DNA of 64,000 nt from Synoicihabitans lomoniglobus (GTDB lineage: Bacteria > Verrucomicrobiota > Verrucomicrobiia > Opitutales > Opitutaceae), in NCBI RefSeq assembly GCF_029023725.1, contig NZ_CP119075.1, positions 3,529,501 through 3,593,500 on the forward strand, in the 5' to 3' direction. Positions 43,683 through 52,759 of this stretch are shown one piece after another. Both the position numbers and the translations under genes were made by a program. Within the stretch, counting starts at the first letter, position 1. Every line of letters starts with the position of its first letter. The notes beneath the pieces are model-generated. The model searched no databases, was not told the DNA's origin, and saw only the letters and a list, made by a program, of their open reading frames with translations.

Positions 43683-46073
43683 TCAGAAGCGGTAGCTCGC
43701 GCTAAGGCGATAATTGCGATGCTTGGTCACCCCTACGCCGGTCCACCACGTGCTGGGCATGGCGTCGATGTCGTCGGTGATATTCTCGATGCGCAGGCGC
43801 AGCTTCACGTTGCGCCAGTCGTAACCGAGCACGACCGTCATCAGGTCACCGCCATCCAGGATGAAATTGGACGAGCGATTCAGGTAGCTCTCACCCCAGC
43901 GATTGTAGATGCCGGTGACGGAGAAGTCGGTCAACGGGCCTTCCTGGAACTGGTAGCGCAAGACGGCCGACGCGGTGGTTTCGGGCACGCCATCGGCCGG
44001 CAAACCATCGGACAGCAGAGAGTCGATTTTCGAGTAGGAGAACATGGCGTCGAAGCCCGGCGCGGGGTTCAACGCGATGTCCATTTCCCAGCCATCCGTG
44101 GTGCGCTCGCCGCCCGGATAGGAGTAACTGCGGTCGTCGATACCGGTGACACTGCCGTCTTCGTCGCGAGCGTTGAGCAGCACATTGTCCTCCACGTTTT
44201 GGAAGACGGAGATCGTGCCGACGAGACGACTGTTGAAGAGGTTCAACTTGGCCCCGATCTCATCGGTCGAGATGGTGCGGTTGGGGAATTTTTGACCGAA
44301 GGTGGCGAGGCGTTGGTCGGTGCCGCGCTCCGGCACGAAGGTCTCGGCATTGTTGTAGAAGATCGAAAGTTCGTTGCCGTCCCGGGAGTAGGGTTTGGCC
44401 ACGAGTCCGAACTTGTTCACCCATTCCGCGTCGTGCGTGTCACTGAGCACGGTGCCGTCGGTGGACCGCACGTTGGTGAAGTCGATCGAGTCGTAGCGGG
44501 TGCCGATCACCGCAATGACGCGATTGTCGAGAAAGGACGCGCGTTCGATCGCCGCGAAATTGGAGGACGACGAGTCACTGGCGGTGTCGGGCGTGATGTT
44601 GGTGACATCGGCGTATTGCTCGATGATCGGACGCAGGTCGCCGATGCCGGACGGCGGATTGGGCCAGATCTCCGCCACGCCGAGGCCGTTGATGCCGGTA
44701 TCAAAGTGGTAGGTGGACCGAATATCGGCCGGCAGGGTCGCCACGTCGTTTACCCGGATATCCGCACTGTCGTAACTGGAACCTTCCCCCGAGGAGGTTT
44801 GACCGTAGAGCAGGAAATTATTGGCGACCGGACCGAGGTCGAAACTGAGGTTCAGATCCGCCGTCAGCGACGAGCGTTCCGCATCATCCTCGCCTCGATT
44901 GTAACGCAGCCCGGCGCGACCGAAACGGGAGAGGTTGTCGGTGATCAAACCGGTGATCTCCGGTCCGCGACCGACGCTGGGCGAGCCGTCGGGGATCTGG
45001 TTGCCGGCGTTGTCGATGAAGATGGTGCTGCCATTTGAACGTGTGCGGGCGCCGGACGTCGTGCGCTCTCCGTAACGACCCACGACACGCAGGTCGGCTT
45101 CGACCGCACCCAAGGTGAAGTGCTTGCTGGTGCCGAATTCGAGGTTCGAGTTTTCGCTCTTGTTGAAGTTCTGAAACACCACGCTCATCTGGCCGCGTTC
45201 CATGAATTCATAGAACGGCGCGCCCCGGCCGTCGGGCGTGCCGAACGCCCAGACCGAATTGGAAACGCGCTTGGAGGTATCGTCCGCGAACGCCCCCCAC
45301 GCCCATACCTTGAAGCCGTTGTCAAACTGGTAGGAAATGCTGGGATTAATCCACGTGGAGACACCGTCGGGTTCGCCCTCTATGCCCACGGGGCCATCCG
45401 TGTTGAGCACGGCGGCCGAGACCCGGTAACCGAGTTTGCCATCCGTGCCGGCCAGTCCGGAATGATCAACCGATGCCCGCCAGAAGTTGTAGCTGCCGAT
45501 CGCCAGATCGATCTTGGTGAACGGTTCGGCGCGCGGACGTTTGCTGATGATGTTCACCGCCCCACCCGCGCTGTGCTGCCCGTAGAGCACACCGGCGGGG
45601 CCTTTCACGATTTCCACGCGTTCCACCATGGAGTAGTCGAATCCGCCGTTGTCGCTGAAGTTGAGATCATCAATGCCATCGCGTAGTGCTCCCGTGGTGA
45701 CATAACCCCGAATGGAAAAATTATTGGACTCCTGCAGGCCGCCCCCGGAGTTGCCGTGGAACACGCCGCTGACGAGATTGAAGGTGTCGCGCAATTCGAC
45801 CGCGGCGGTGTCCTCGATCAAACGTTCGTTGATGGTGATCACCGAGGCGGGCAGATCGGTGATGGGCACGGCGGTGCGCGATGCGGATAGCGAAGTGGTG
45901 GTGCCGTAGCCTTTGACCGAATCGGACGAGACTTCAAAGGCATCCAGAGTCACCACCGCGGAATCAGCATCGTCGCGGGCTGAATTCACCGCTTGAGCGG
46001 AAACAAAAGAGGAGAAGGCCGCCGAGAGGCACAGACTCGCACCGACGACGGAATATGGAAAACGCAGTTTCAT
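43683..46073 (-). CDS. TonB-dependent outer-membrane receptor (second)
   Basis: This 796-aa protein has a signal peptide ending SSFVSAQA and a TonB-box-like AVVTLDAFEVSSD. The plug shows ITDLPASVITI, FSIRGYVTTGALRDGID, VERVEIVKGPAGVLYGQ and GGAVNIISKRP, a very typical plug block. The barrel ends HRNYRLSASYRF with terminal Phe. It heads module A and is divergent from an araC-type regulator with 148 nt between the start codons. No SusD is nearby. Compared with the receptor at 31146 it is related but not near-identical, so the two modules may take up different oligosaccharides. Confidence 0.9.
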   Translation of the reverse strand: MKLRFPYSVVGASLCLSAAFSSFVSAQAVNSARDDADSAVVTLDAFEVSSDSVKGYGTTTSLSASRTAVPITDLPASVITINERLIEDTAAVELRDTFNLVSGVFHGNSGGGLQESNNFSIRGYVTTGALRDGIDDLNFSDNGGFDYSMVERVEIVKGPAGVLYGQHSAGGAVNIISKRPRAEPFTKIDLAIGSYNFWRASVDHSGLAGTDGKLGYRVSAAVLNTDGPVGIEGEPDGVSTWINPSISYQFDNGFKVWAWGAFADDTSKRVSNSVWAFGTPDGRGAPFYEFMERGQMSVVFQNFNKSENSNLEFGTSKHFTLGAVEADLRVVGRYGERTTSGARTRSNGSTIFIDNAGNQIPDGSPSVGRGPEITGLITDNLSRFGRAGLRYNRGEDDAERSSLTADLNLSFDLGPVANNFLLYGQTSSGEGSSYDSADIRVNDVATLPADIRSTYHFDTGINGLGVAEIWPNPPSGIGDLRPIIEQYADVTNITPDTASDSSSSNFAAIERASFLDNRVIAVIGTRYDSIDFTNVRSTDGTVLSDTHDAEWVNKFGLVAKPYSRDGNELSIFYNNAETFVPERGTDQRLATFGQKFPNRTISTDEIGAKLNLFNSRLVGTISVFQNVEDNVLLNARDEDGSVTGIDDRSYSYPGGERTTDGWEMDIALNPAPGFDAMFSYSKIDSLLSDGLPADGVPETTASAVLRYQFQEGPLTDFSVTGIYNRWGESYLNRSSNFILDGGDLMTVVLGYDWRNVKLRLRIENITDDIDAMPSTWWTGVGVTKHRNYRLSASYRF

Positions 46074-46221
46074 GGGTGTGGGGAGGGGTTGAACGAAGAA
46101 GCGTCACCCCGCAAAGCGGAGCAACAGGCCGGACCATACAAGCGCGGGGTCCACAATCGGCGGAAAGAAATACTCGCAAAATAGTGAAATTTGTAACATC
46201 GAAAAATTTACCCCCTTTCGC
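46074..46221. promoter_or_regulatory. Divergent promoter region, TonB receptor / AraC regulator
   Basis: A 148-nt gap lies between two divergent starts. The half near the regulator gene (about 46165-46215) is AT-rich, with AAATTTG and AAAAATTTA, and probably holds both promoters. The regulator may bind here; no clean repeated site could be picked. Confidence 0.45.
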
Positions 46222-47133
46222 ATGACTGATCGTGAAATGCTACTCGAACACGCCCGCAAGCTCATGCTGCCCGGGGCGTTGCACCGCTGCCATCGAATCA
46301 TCAAGGGTCTGCAGGCGAGAAACCTGCGGGGGGAGTCCTACCTGCGGGAAAGCCAGCGGTTGATCCTGGTGGTCTCCGGCGAAGCCCGGTTCGTGGGGGT
46401 CGAGGCGGGTGAGCATTTCGATCTGAAACTCAAAGTCGGCGACGCCATATTTTTTGGCCCGCGGTCCTATATTTGCCCCAAACCCCGGCAGAGTTACCAG
46501 TCGCTGGGATTGCTGTATCAACCCGACGACGCCCTCATCAAACTGAGTCTGACCTCCCGCGTGCCGGGCCCCACCGGCGTGACGCTCAGCTACCTCGCAC
46601 AATGGGAACTGTGGCGCAAAACGCATCTGCGGCTCGACTATTTGTTTCGCCTGCTGGGGGAAACCGCGCCCGTCGCAACCGCAGACTCCTACGTGCACAA
46701 ATTGTGCGAACTTCTGGTCGCGGAAGCCATCGAACTCCTCAATGCGCCGACGTCGAAAAACCCGGAGCCCGGCAGCTACCTGTGGGAACGGGCCTGCACT
46801 TACCTGGCGGACCACTGGGCCGATGCGAGTATCAGTCGCGCCTCTCTCGCCCGCTACCTCAACGCTCACCCCAACCACGTTTCCCGCATCTTCCGGCACA
46901 CCGGCAAGACCACCATCGCCGCCTATCTCAACGAACTGCGTCTGATGCACAGTTTGGATCTGCTCGAAGACTCGAGTTACAACATCACCGAAATCGCCGC
47001 CCTTTGCGGCTACTCGGATTTGCAATACTACATCTATTGTTTCCGCCGACGCTTCGGTAACACCCCCGGTCAGTTCCGCAATCAGCATCGCCGCCGTAAC
47101 GCGGCGTCCTCGCTGACCACTACCCACAGCTGA
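46222..47133 (+). CDS. AraC-family transcriptional regulator
   Basis: This 303-aa protein has an N-terminal cupin-like sensing domain (about 20-110, with RLILVVSGEARFVGVEAGEHFDLKLKVGDAIFF). The C-terminal double helix-turn-helix is at about 190-290: ISRASLARYLNAHPNHVSRIFRHTGKTTIAAYLNELRL, then LDLLEDSSYNITEIAALCGYSDLQYYIYCFRRRFGNTPGQFR. The second helix-turn-helix with G-Y-S-D and F-R-R-x-F-G-x-T-P-x-x-F-R is the family signature. It is divergent from the TonB receptor, so it most likely activates module A in response to a sugar. Confidence 0.92.
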   Translation: MTDREMLLEHARKLMLPGALHRCHRIIKGLQARNLRGESYLRESQRLILVVSGEARFVGVEAGEHFDLKLKVGDAIFFGPRSYICPKPRQSYQSLGLLYQPDDALIKLSLTSRVPGPTGVTLSYLAQWELWRKTHLRLDYLFRLLGETAPVATADSYVHKLCELLVAEAIELLNAPTSKNPEPGSYLWERACTYLADHWADASISRASLARYLNAHPNHVSRIFRHTGKTTIAAYLNELRLMHSLDLLEDSSYNITEIAALCGYSDLQYYIYCFRRRFGNTPGQFRNQHRRRNAASSLTTTHS

Positions 47134-47226
47134 AACGGAAAACCCACGTTCGCTTCGACTCACACCGGAGCTTCGATCCCCGACGGGCCGACGGCGGGAC
47201 CGGACTCCCCCTCCTTTTCCTCACGC

Positions 47227-47245
47227 AAAACCGCCGCGAGCGGCG
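47227..47245 (-). terminator. Short hairpin after CII-like gene
   Basis: CGCCG-ctcg-CGGCG on the minus strand is followed by GTTTT. The stem is only 5 bp, just after the stop of the CII-like gene and facing the end of the AraC gene. A weak terminator candidate. Confidence 0.4.
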
Positions 47246-47246
47246 A

Positions 47247-47738
47247 TCAAGCCGCCGAGTCGTCCTGGTGGTGCGTCAGCTCGTCCTTGAGTTTGGAAAA
47301 ATTTCCGGCTTCGGCGGCTTGGACGAACCCTTCGGTCACACTTTTGAGGCCCTCCCACTGCGCCCGAATGCTTTTGGCTTCGGCGTCGGTAATTTCCTGA
47401 TCAGAAGCCGCCGAAGCGATCACGCCCAACATGTCGGCGAACTGCCGCACGATGTCGTTGGTGGCTGGAATCAGTTCGTCCGAATCGCGCAACGCGGCGG
47501 GATTGTTGATGAAAAAACCACCCGCGCATTTCGCTACCCATTGGGCAACTCGTTTATCACCGGTTATTTCCATCAACTGCTTAACGCGATCCAAGGGATT
47601 GACCGCCCCGCTGCCCGCATCCGCCGAAGGCTTCTCCGCCCACTTGTAGATGAGTGAAAGCGACAACCCCATGTCACCCGACACTTGCTTGGCACTGGTC
47701 TGTTTTAAGAGATCTTTGAGCAGTTCGTGAGACTCCAT
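47247..47738 (-). CDS. Phage CII-like regulatory protein
   Basis: This 163-aa protein starts at the ATG at 47738. The N-terminal half reads as a helix-turn-helix (HELLKDLLKQTSAKQVSGDMGLSLSLIYKWAEKP), followed by NPLDRVKQLMEITGDKRVAQWVAKCAGGFFI, a block like that of phage regulatory protein CII (PF06892). The rest is an acidic helical tail. No phage structural genes or att sites are around it, so it is probably a domesticated DNA-binding regulator. It is divergent from sucC (start 47837). Four residues more would be included if an upstream ATG at 47750 is used. The target is unknown. Confidence 0.6.
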   Translation of the reverse strand: MESHELLKDLLKQTSAKQVSGDMGLSLSLIYKWAEKPSADAGSGAVNPLDRVKQLMEITGDKRVAQWVAKCAGGFFINNPAALRDSDELIPATNDIVRQFADMLGVIASAASDQEITDAEAKSIRAQWEGLKSVTEGFVQAAEAGNFSKLKDELTHHQDDSAA

Positions 47739-47836
47739 GTTAACCACCATGGGGTTCAGCTAACTTGAGGCAATCCCGTGAAGTCATGCTTTTTGGCGTG
47801 CCTCATCCGGGACGAATCTGCCATTTCTAAAGGTCC

Positions 47837-49018
47837 ATGAACATTCACGAGTATCAGGCCAAAGCCCTGTTTGAAAAATACGGAGTGCCCGTGCCCGCGG
47901 GCACGACGGCCAAAAGCGCCGCGGAGTTCGATACCGCCCTCGCGGAGCTCCCGGAAGGGCCCACGATGGTCAAGTCCCAGATTCATGCGGGCGGACGCGG
48001 CAAAGGCACGTTCGTTGACGGCTACAAGGGCGGCGTGAAGTTCTGCCCCACCAAGGCCGAGGCCAAGGAAGTCGCCGGCAAGATGATCGATAACACCCTC
48101 GTCACCATCCAAACCGGCCCCGCCGGCCGCAAGGTGCAGACGATCTACTTCACCGTCGCGAGCGACATTAAGAAGGAATACTACCTCGCCGTCCTGCTCG
48201 ACCGCGCCACGTCCTACCCCGTCATCGTCGCCTCGACCGAGGGCGGCATGGATATCGAGACCGTCGCCCACGAGACACCCGAAAAGATCACCAAGGTGTT
48301 CGTCGATCCCGCCTACGGACTCGCCGACTACCAAATCCGCGAACTCATTTTCTCCCTCGGCCTCGACAAGACCGAGTCCAAGAACGCCTACAAGCTCATC
48401 AAAAAGCTCTACGACTGCTTCTGGGAAACCGACGCCGCCATGATCGAGGTCAACCCCCTCATCACCACGCCGACCGGCGACGTGCTCGCCCTCGACGCCA
48501 AGGTGTCGTTCGACTCCAACGCCCTCTACCGCCACCCGGATATCGTCGCCCTGCGCGATCTCAACGAAGAGGACTCCAAGGAAATCGAAGCCTCCAAGCA
48601 CGACCTCGCCTACATCGCCCTCGACGGCAACATCGCTTGTCTCGTCAACGGGGCCGGTCTCGCCATGTCCACCATGGACATCATCAAACACTTCGGTGGC
48701 AGCCCGGCCAACTTCCTCGATGTCGGCGGCGGCGCCACCAAGGAAAAGGTCATCGCGGCCTTTAAGATCATCCTCGGCGACGCCAACGTGAAGGGCATCC
48801 TCGTCAATATCTTCGGCGGCATCATGGACTGTAACGTGATCGCCGAAGGCATCGTCGACGCCGTCAAGGAGGTCGGCCTCGAACTGCCGCTCGTCGTGCG
48901 CCTCGAAGGCAACAACGTCGTCGCGGGCAAAAAGACGCTCGCCGACTCCGGCCTACCCATCGTCTCCGGCACCAGCATGGCCGACGCCGCTCAAAAAATC
49001 GTCAACCTCGTCGCCTAA
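47837..49018 (+). CDS. sucC: Succinyl-CoA synthetase, beta subunit
   Basis: This 393-aa protein opens with [20 protein letters not shown], the SucC N-terminus, and then the ATP-grasp domain with [14 protein letters not shown] and [26 protein letters not shown] and [12 protein letters not shown] are in the C-terminal CoA-ligase domain. It converts succinyl-CoA to succinate with nucleotide triphosphate formation, in complex with SucD. sucD follows with a 6-nt gap. Together with KorAB (6-9 kb) it covers the 2-oxoglutarate to succinate part of the TCA cycle. Confidence 0.97.
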   Translation: MNIHEYQAKALFEKYGVPVPAGTTAKSAAEFDTALAELPEGPTMVKSQIHAGGRGKGTFVDGYKGGVKFCPTKAEAKEVAGKMIDNTLVTIQTGPAGRKVQTIYFTVASDIKKEYYLAVLLDRATSYPVIVASTEGGMDIETVAHETPEKITKVFVDPAYGLADYQIRELIFSLGLDKTESKNAYKLIKKLYDCFWETDAAMIEVNPLITTPTGDVLALDAKVSFDSNALYRHPDIVALRDLNEEDSKEIEASKHDLAYIALDGNIACLVNGAGLAMSTMDIIKHFGGSPANFLDVGGGATKEKVIAAFKIILGDANVKGILVNIFGGIMDCNVIAEGIVDAVKEVGLELPLVVRLEGNNVVAGKKTLADSGLPIVSGTSMADAAQKIVNLVA

Positions 49019-49024
49019 CTTTCG

Positions 49025-49948
49025 ATGTCCATTCTCATCACTCCTGAAACGAAGATCATGGTCCAAGGCATCACCGGTGCCTTCGGCGGCAAGCACGCCG
49101 GCCTGTCACTCGACTACGGCACGCAGCTCGTCGCCGGGGTCACGCCCGGCAAGGGCGGCCTGACCTTCGACCACAACGGCCATTCCGTGCCGGTGTTCAA
49201 CACCGTCGCCGAAGCCGCCGCCGCCACCGGCGCCACCGTTTCCGCCATCTTCGTGCCGCCTCCTTTTGCCGCCGACGCCATTCTCGAATGCGTCGACGCC
49301 GGGCTCGACCTCGCGGTCTGCATCACCGAGGGTATTCCCATCAAGGACATGGTCCGCGTGAAGCGCGCCATGACGGGCAAGGCCACCCGCCTCGTCGGCC
49401 CGAACTGCCCCGGCCTCGTCACGCCCGGCACGGGTGAAAACTCCTCCGGCGGTTGCCGCATCGGCATCGCTCCGGGTTATATTCACAAAAAGGGCCACGT
49501 CGGCGTCGTCTCGCGCTCCGGCACCCTCACCTACGAAGCGGTCTACCAGCTCACCGAAAAGAACATCGGCCAGTCGACCTGCGTCGGCATCGGCGGTGAC
49601 CCGGTCAACGGCACCTCCCACTTGGACGTGATCAAGCTCTTCAACGAAGATCCCGAGACCCACGGCATCATCCTCATCGGTGAAATCGGCGGCAGCGCCG
49701 AAGTCGAAGCGGCGCGTTGGATCAAGGACAACTGCACCAAGCCCGTCGCCGGATTCATCGCCGGTGCTACCGCGCCTCCCGGCCGTCGCATGGGCCACGC
49801 CGGCGCGATCGTCGGTGGCGCCGAAGACACCGCTGAAGCGAAGATCAAGGTTTTCGAAGAGTGCGGCATCGAAGTCGCCGTGACCCCGTCCGACATGGCC
49901 GACGCTCTCCTGCGTTCCGCCGAGGCCAAGGGCGTCACGCTCAGTTAA
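49025..49948 (+). CDS. sucD: Succinyl-CoA synthetase, alpha subunit
   Basis: This 307-aa protein has the CoA-binding domain with [14 protein letters not shown], and [12 protein letters not shown]. The active-site His258, which is transiently phosphorylated, is in [31 protein letters not shown] and [13 protein letters not shown] complete the family pattern. It is 6 nt downstream of sucC and is followed by a strong terminator, so the operon is just sucCD. Confidence 0.97.
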   Translation: MSILITPETKIMVQGITGAFGGKHAGLSLDYGTQLVAGVTPGKGGLTFDHNGHSVPVFNTVAEAAAATGATVSAIFVPPPFAADAILECVDAGLDLAVCITEGIPIKDMVRVKRAMTGKATRLVGPNCPGLVTPGTGENSSGGCRIGIAPGYIHKKGHVGVVSRSGTLTYEAVYQLTEKNIGQSTCVGIGGDPVNGTSHLDVIKLFNEDPETHGIILIGEIGGSAEVEAARWIKDNCTKPVAGFIAGATAPPGRRMGHAGAIVGGAEDTAEAKIKVFEECGIEVAVTPSDMADALLRSAEAKGVTLS

Positions 49949-49974
49949 GCAGCCCCACCGCATTTCAATCATTC

Positions 49975-50001
49975 AGCCCGTCCTCCCCGGACGGGCTTTT
50001 T
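49975..50001 (+). terminator. Intrinsic terminator of sucCD
   Basis: AGCCCGTCC (49975-49983) pairs perfectly with GGACGGGCT (49989-49997) across a 5-nt loop, followed by T5. It begins 27 nt after the sucD stop. Confidence 0.92.
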
Positions 50002-50047
50002 CGTGGCCGCTTGTGCTGATGCGCCCGGTCGGTCTACGCTTCCCGCC

Positions 50048-50788
50048 ATGGCTCGCAATGATCACTTCTCGGCATTCGCCGCGACCTACGCCCAGTTTCG
50101 GCCGACCTATCCGGACGCGTTGTTCGGCTGGCTCGCCCGGCAGTCCGACGCGCACGGTCACGCCTGGGATTGCGCCACCGGCAACGGGCAGGCCGCGCAC
50201 CAATTGACGCCCCACTTCGAGCGCGTCACCGCGACCGATGTCGGCGCCGCGATGATCGCGCACGCTCCGCCGCATCCCCGGATCACGTTCGCGGTCGGTT
50301 CCGCCGAACACCCACCCATCGCCGATCACGACGTCAATCTCATCACCGTCGCGCAGGCGCTCCATTGGTTCGACCTGCCTGCTTTTTGGCAGACCTGCCA
50401 GCGCGTGCTCCAGCCGCACGGGGTGCTCGCTTACTGGGGTTACCTGCTCCCACAAATCACGCCCGCCGTGGACGCGTTGGTCATCGCCTACCACGACGAC
50501 GCGGTCGGTCCCTACTGGCCCGACGATCGCGGACCGTTGCTGACGCACTATGCCAACGTTTGTCCGCCCGCGGAACGAATCCCCACTCCCACGTTTGCCA
50601 TGAACGCGACCTGGACGGTCGATCAACTCATCGGGATGCTCGATTCGTGGTCGGCCACCCACCGGGCGCGGGCTGCCACCGGTAGTGATCCGCTGGCACC
50701 GTTCGGAGCGCGTTTGCGTGAGGCGTGGGGAGCGGAGGCCACCCGCCCGGTCTCATGGCCGATCACCGTCCACGCGTTTCGTTTTTAG
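50048..50788 (+). CDS. Class I SAM-dependent methyltransferase
   Basis: This 246-aa protein has the SAM-binding motif I AWDCATGNGQAA at about residues 38-49, motif II VTATDVGAAMI and post-motif ITVAQALHWFDLPAF, where H-W-F-D is shared by a subgroup of small-molecule methyltransferases. The start is the ATG at 50048; the open frame extends upstream to 50003 but no family match supports it. It overlaps the stop of the opposing phosphoribosyltransferase by 4 nt. The substrate cannot be told. Confidence 0.8.
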   Translation: MARNDHFSAFAATYAQFRPTYPDALFGWLARQSDAHGHAWDCATGNGQAAHQLTPHFERVTATDVGAAMIAHAPPHPRITFAVGSAEHPPIADHDVNLITVAQALHWFDLPAFWQTCQRVLQPHGVLAYWGYLLPQITPAVDALVIAYHDDAVGPYWPDDRGPLLTHYANVCPPAERIPTPTFAMNATWTVDQLIGMLDSWSATHRARAATGSDPLAPFGARLREAWGAEATRPVSWPITVHAFRF

Positions 50789-51420
50789 GCAAACACCGCC
50801 CGCTCGAACGGGGAGCGGGAATTGTTCAGCGTGAACCCGGTCTTCTCGGTGTCGCGCACCCGGGCGACCATGCGGGCGTTCATCATGGTCGTGCCACGAT
50901 CACGCAGACCATAACCGACCAGCCACTCATTGCCGAGATAGGTGATCCCCGACAACGTCGGTTCGTGAATCACGGTGGGCTGCTTGCGCCGGATGAGTGA
51001 GACGGTGCGCACCGACGCCGGATCACGGGCCATGAGTTCGGCGGACGCGTGAGCAAAAGTGCGCCCGGTGTCGCAAATATTGTCCACCAACACCACGTGA
51101 CGGTCCGTTACATCCACCTCCGGCCAATCTATCGTCACCGCCTCGGCGGGCTTCGCGGTGAGGTCTTTCGCATAGCTCCAACCCCGGCAATAGGCGGGCT
51201 CCACCGAGTAACGGATGCGTTGCAGCAAATCCGAGAAGAAGAAGGCTCCGCCTCTTAATACACACATCATGAGCAACATGCGTCCATCTTGCTCCAAGCA
51301 ATCCCGGGCCCACGCTTCGACGTCGACCGCCAGCGCATCGACCACCATGTCGATATCTTCCGCCGGTTGAACCAATTCAAGATGCTGAGGCAGGGAAATC
51401 ATCGGCGCCACAAAGGACAT
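50785..51420 (-). CDS. Hypoxanthine phosphoribosyltransferase-like protein
   Basis: This 211-aa protein is a type I phosphoribosyltransferase. The PRPP loop reads VVLVDNICDTGRTFAHA, where HPRTs have E-D at the position that is D-N here. It also has LLMMCVLRGGAFFFSDLL (the purine-PRTase L-K/R-G block) and PAYCRGWSYAKD. W-L-V-G-Y-G-L-R-D-R-G fits the late hypoxanthine/guanine site. It would salvage hypoxanthine or guanine to the nucleotide. The Asn in place of the second acid may lower activity or indicate another base. It stands alone, divergent from mtnA, with 140 nt between. Confidence 0.78.
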   Translation of the reverse strand: MSFVAPMISLPQHLELVQPAEDIDMVVDALAVDVEAWARDCLEQDGRMLLMMCVLRGGAFFFSDLLQRIRYSVEPAYCRGWSYAKDLTAKPAEAVTIDWPEVDVTDRHVVLVDNICDTGRTFAHASAELMARDPASVRTVSLIRRKQPTVIHEPTLSGITYLGNEWLVGYGLRDRGTTMMNARMVARVRDTEKTGFTLNNSRSPFERAVFA

Positions 51421-51560
51421 GGACTTGGGTGCAGCATCACGGAGGCCAAACGAACCGCCGGCGCCACACCATTAGACAATCTGTCCGCGGTCGCTCCTCA
51501 CGCGGCCTGTCGCTACACAAAACGATGGGCAAACCCTGCCGCACGTGGTTCCAATAGCGT

Positions 51561-52658
51561 ATGAACGTAAAGGGAAACCCCACGCGCACGATCTGGCCCG
51601 GCCCGGATGGCACCTCGGTTGAAATCATCGATCAGACCGTCCTGCCGCATCGCTACGAGATCGCAGTATTGCGCACCCTCGACGATGCCGCGCACGCGAT
51701 CCGCGCCATGTTGGTTCGCGGGGCCCCGTTGATCGGCGCGACAGCCGCATGGGGAGTTTGGCTGGCTATGCAAAACGACGCGTCCGACGCCGCTCTCACT
51801 CGCGCCTACGATACCTTGTTCGCGACGCGTCCCACCGCCGTGAATTTGCGCTGGGCCTTGGATCGCGCCCGCACCCGGCTGAGCCCATTGCCGGAATCCG
51901 AGCGCGCAACCGCCGCTCGGGCGCTCGCGATCGAGGTGTGCGACGAAGACGTGGGTATAAACCACGCCATTGGCCAAGCCGGGTTGGCGCTCATTCGCGA
52001 TATTGCCGCCCAAAAACCTGCCGGCCAGCCCGTGAACATCCTCACCCATTGCAACGCCGGCTGGCTTGCCACCGTCGATTGGGGCACGGCCACTTCCCCC
52101 ATCTACCAAGCCCACGATGCCGGCATCGCGGTGCATGTGTGGGTCGACGAAACTCGCCCCCGTAATCAGGGTTTCAATCTCACGGCGTGGGAACTGCTCA
52201 ACCACGGCGTGCCGCACACCGTCATTGTCGACAACGCCGGCGGTCATCTCATGCAACACGGTCAGGTCGACCTCTGCATCGTTGGGACCGATCGCACCAC
52301 CGCCACCGGCGATGTGTGCAACAAGATCGGCACCTACTTGAAGGCGCTCGCTGCCCACGACAACGGCGTGCCGTTTTACGTCGCCCTGCCCTCGCCGACG
52401 ATCGACTGGACGGTGCGCGACGGCGTAGCCGAGATTCCGATCGAGGAACGTTCCGGCGACGAGGTGACGCATATCGCCGGTCTCGGTCCGGACGGCACCG
52501 TCACCACAATTCAAATACCACCCACCGGCAGTCCGGCGGCCAATCCCGCTTTTGACGTGACTCCCGCCCGTCTCGTCACCGGCCTGATCACCGAACGAGG
52601 CGTTTGTCCCGCGAGCGCCGCCGGATTAAAAAACCTGTTTCCCGACCAAAGTATTTAA
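51561..52658 (+). CDS. mtnA: S-methyl-5-thioribose-1-phosphate isomerase
   Basis: This 365-aa protein belongs to the eIF2B-like isomerase family. It converts 5-methylthioribose-1-phosphate (or 5-deoxyribose-1-phosphate) to the ribulose form. [16 protein letters not shown] near the N-terminus, the catalytic cysteine in [16 protein letters not shown], the catalytic Asp in [18 protein letters not shown], and late [19 protein letters not shown] are family blocks. The following gene on the same strand, after an unusual inverted repeat, is a class II aldolase, which suggests a DHAP shunt rather than the classic methionine salvage genes mtnBCD. Confidence 0.93.
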   Translation: MNVKGNPTRTIWPGPDGTSVEIIDQTVLPHRYEIAVLRTLDDAAHAIRAMLVRGAPLIGATAAWGVWLAMQNDASDAALTRAYDTLFATRPTAVNLRWALDRARTRLSPLPESERATAARALAIEVCDEDVGINHAIGQAGLALIRDIAAQKPAGQPVNILTHCNAGWLATVDWGTATSPIYQAHDAGIAVHVWVDETRPRNQGFNLTAWELLNHGVPHTVIVDNAGGHLMQHGQVDLCIVGTDRTTATGDVCNKIGTYLKALAAHDNGVPFYVALPSPTIDWTVRDGVAEIPIEERSGDEVTHIAGLGPDGTVTTIQIPPTGSPAANPAFDVTPARLVTGLITERGVCPASAAGLKNLFPDQSI

Positions 52659-52662
52659 CCCA

Positions 52663-52752
52663 TCGTTCTCGTTCTCTTAATCGTTCTCGTTCTCGAATCC
52701 GAGACCGGATGCTACGGAAGGAGAACGAGAACGATTAAGAGAACGAGAACGA
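52663..52752. repeat. Perfect 32-bp inverted repeat with internal GTTCTC units
   Basis: The left arm 52663-52694 and the right arm 52721-52752 are perfect inverse complements (32 bp) separated by 26 nt. Each arm is itself a repeat of CGTTCTC: CGTTCTCGTTCTC-TTAAT-CGTTCTCGTTCTC. Transcription would make a very stable hairpin with a 26-nt loop. It starts 4 nt after the mtnA stop and ends 7 nt before the aldolase start. No T-run follows. Possible roles are mRNA stability, attenuation, or a mobile repeat. Confidence 0.95.
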
Positions 52753-52759
52753 AACTGAC

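Noticed and set aside
15855..47133. Classic sialic-acid (nan) operon reading of the whole region
   Set aside because: NanE, NanK, NagA and NagB-like genes are absent and the lyase motif YNFPELTG is not specific, so sialic acid is only one option.
47247..47738. Prophage remnant
   Set aside because: Apart from the CII-like domain there are no integrase, structural or lysis genes and no att repeats nearby.
51421..51560. Possible SAM or purine riboswitch before mtnA
   Set aside because: I could not find the conserved cores or a terminator/anti-terminator pair in these 140 nt.
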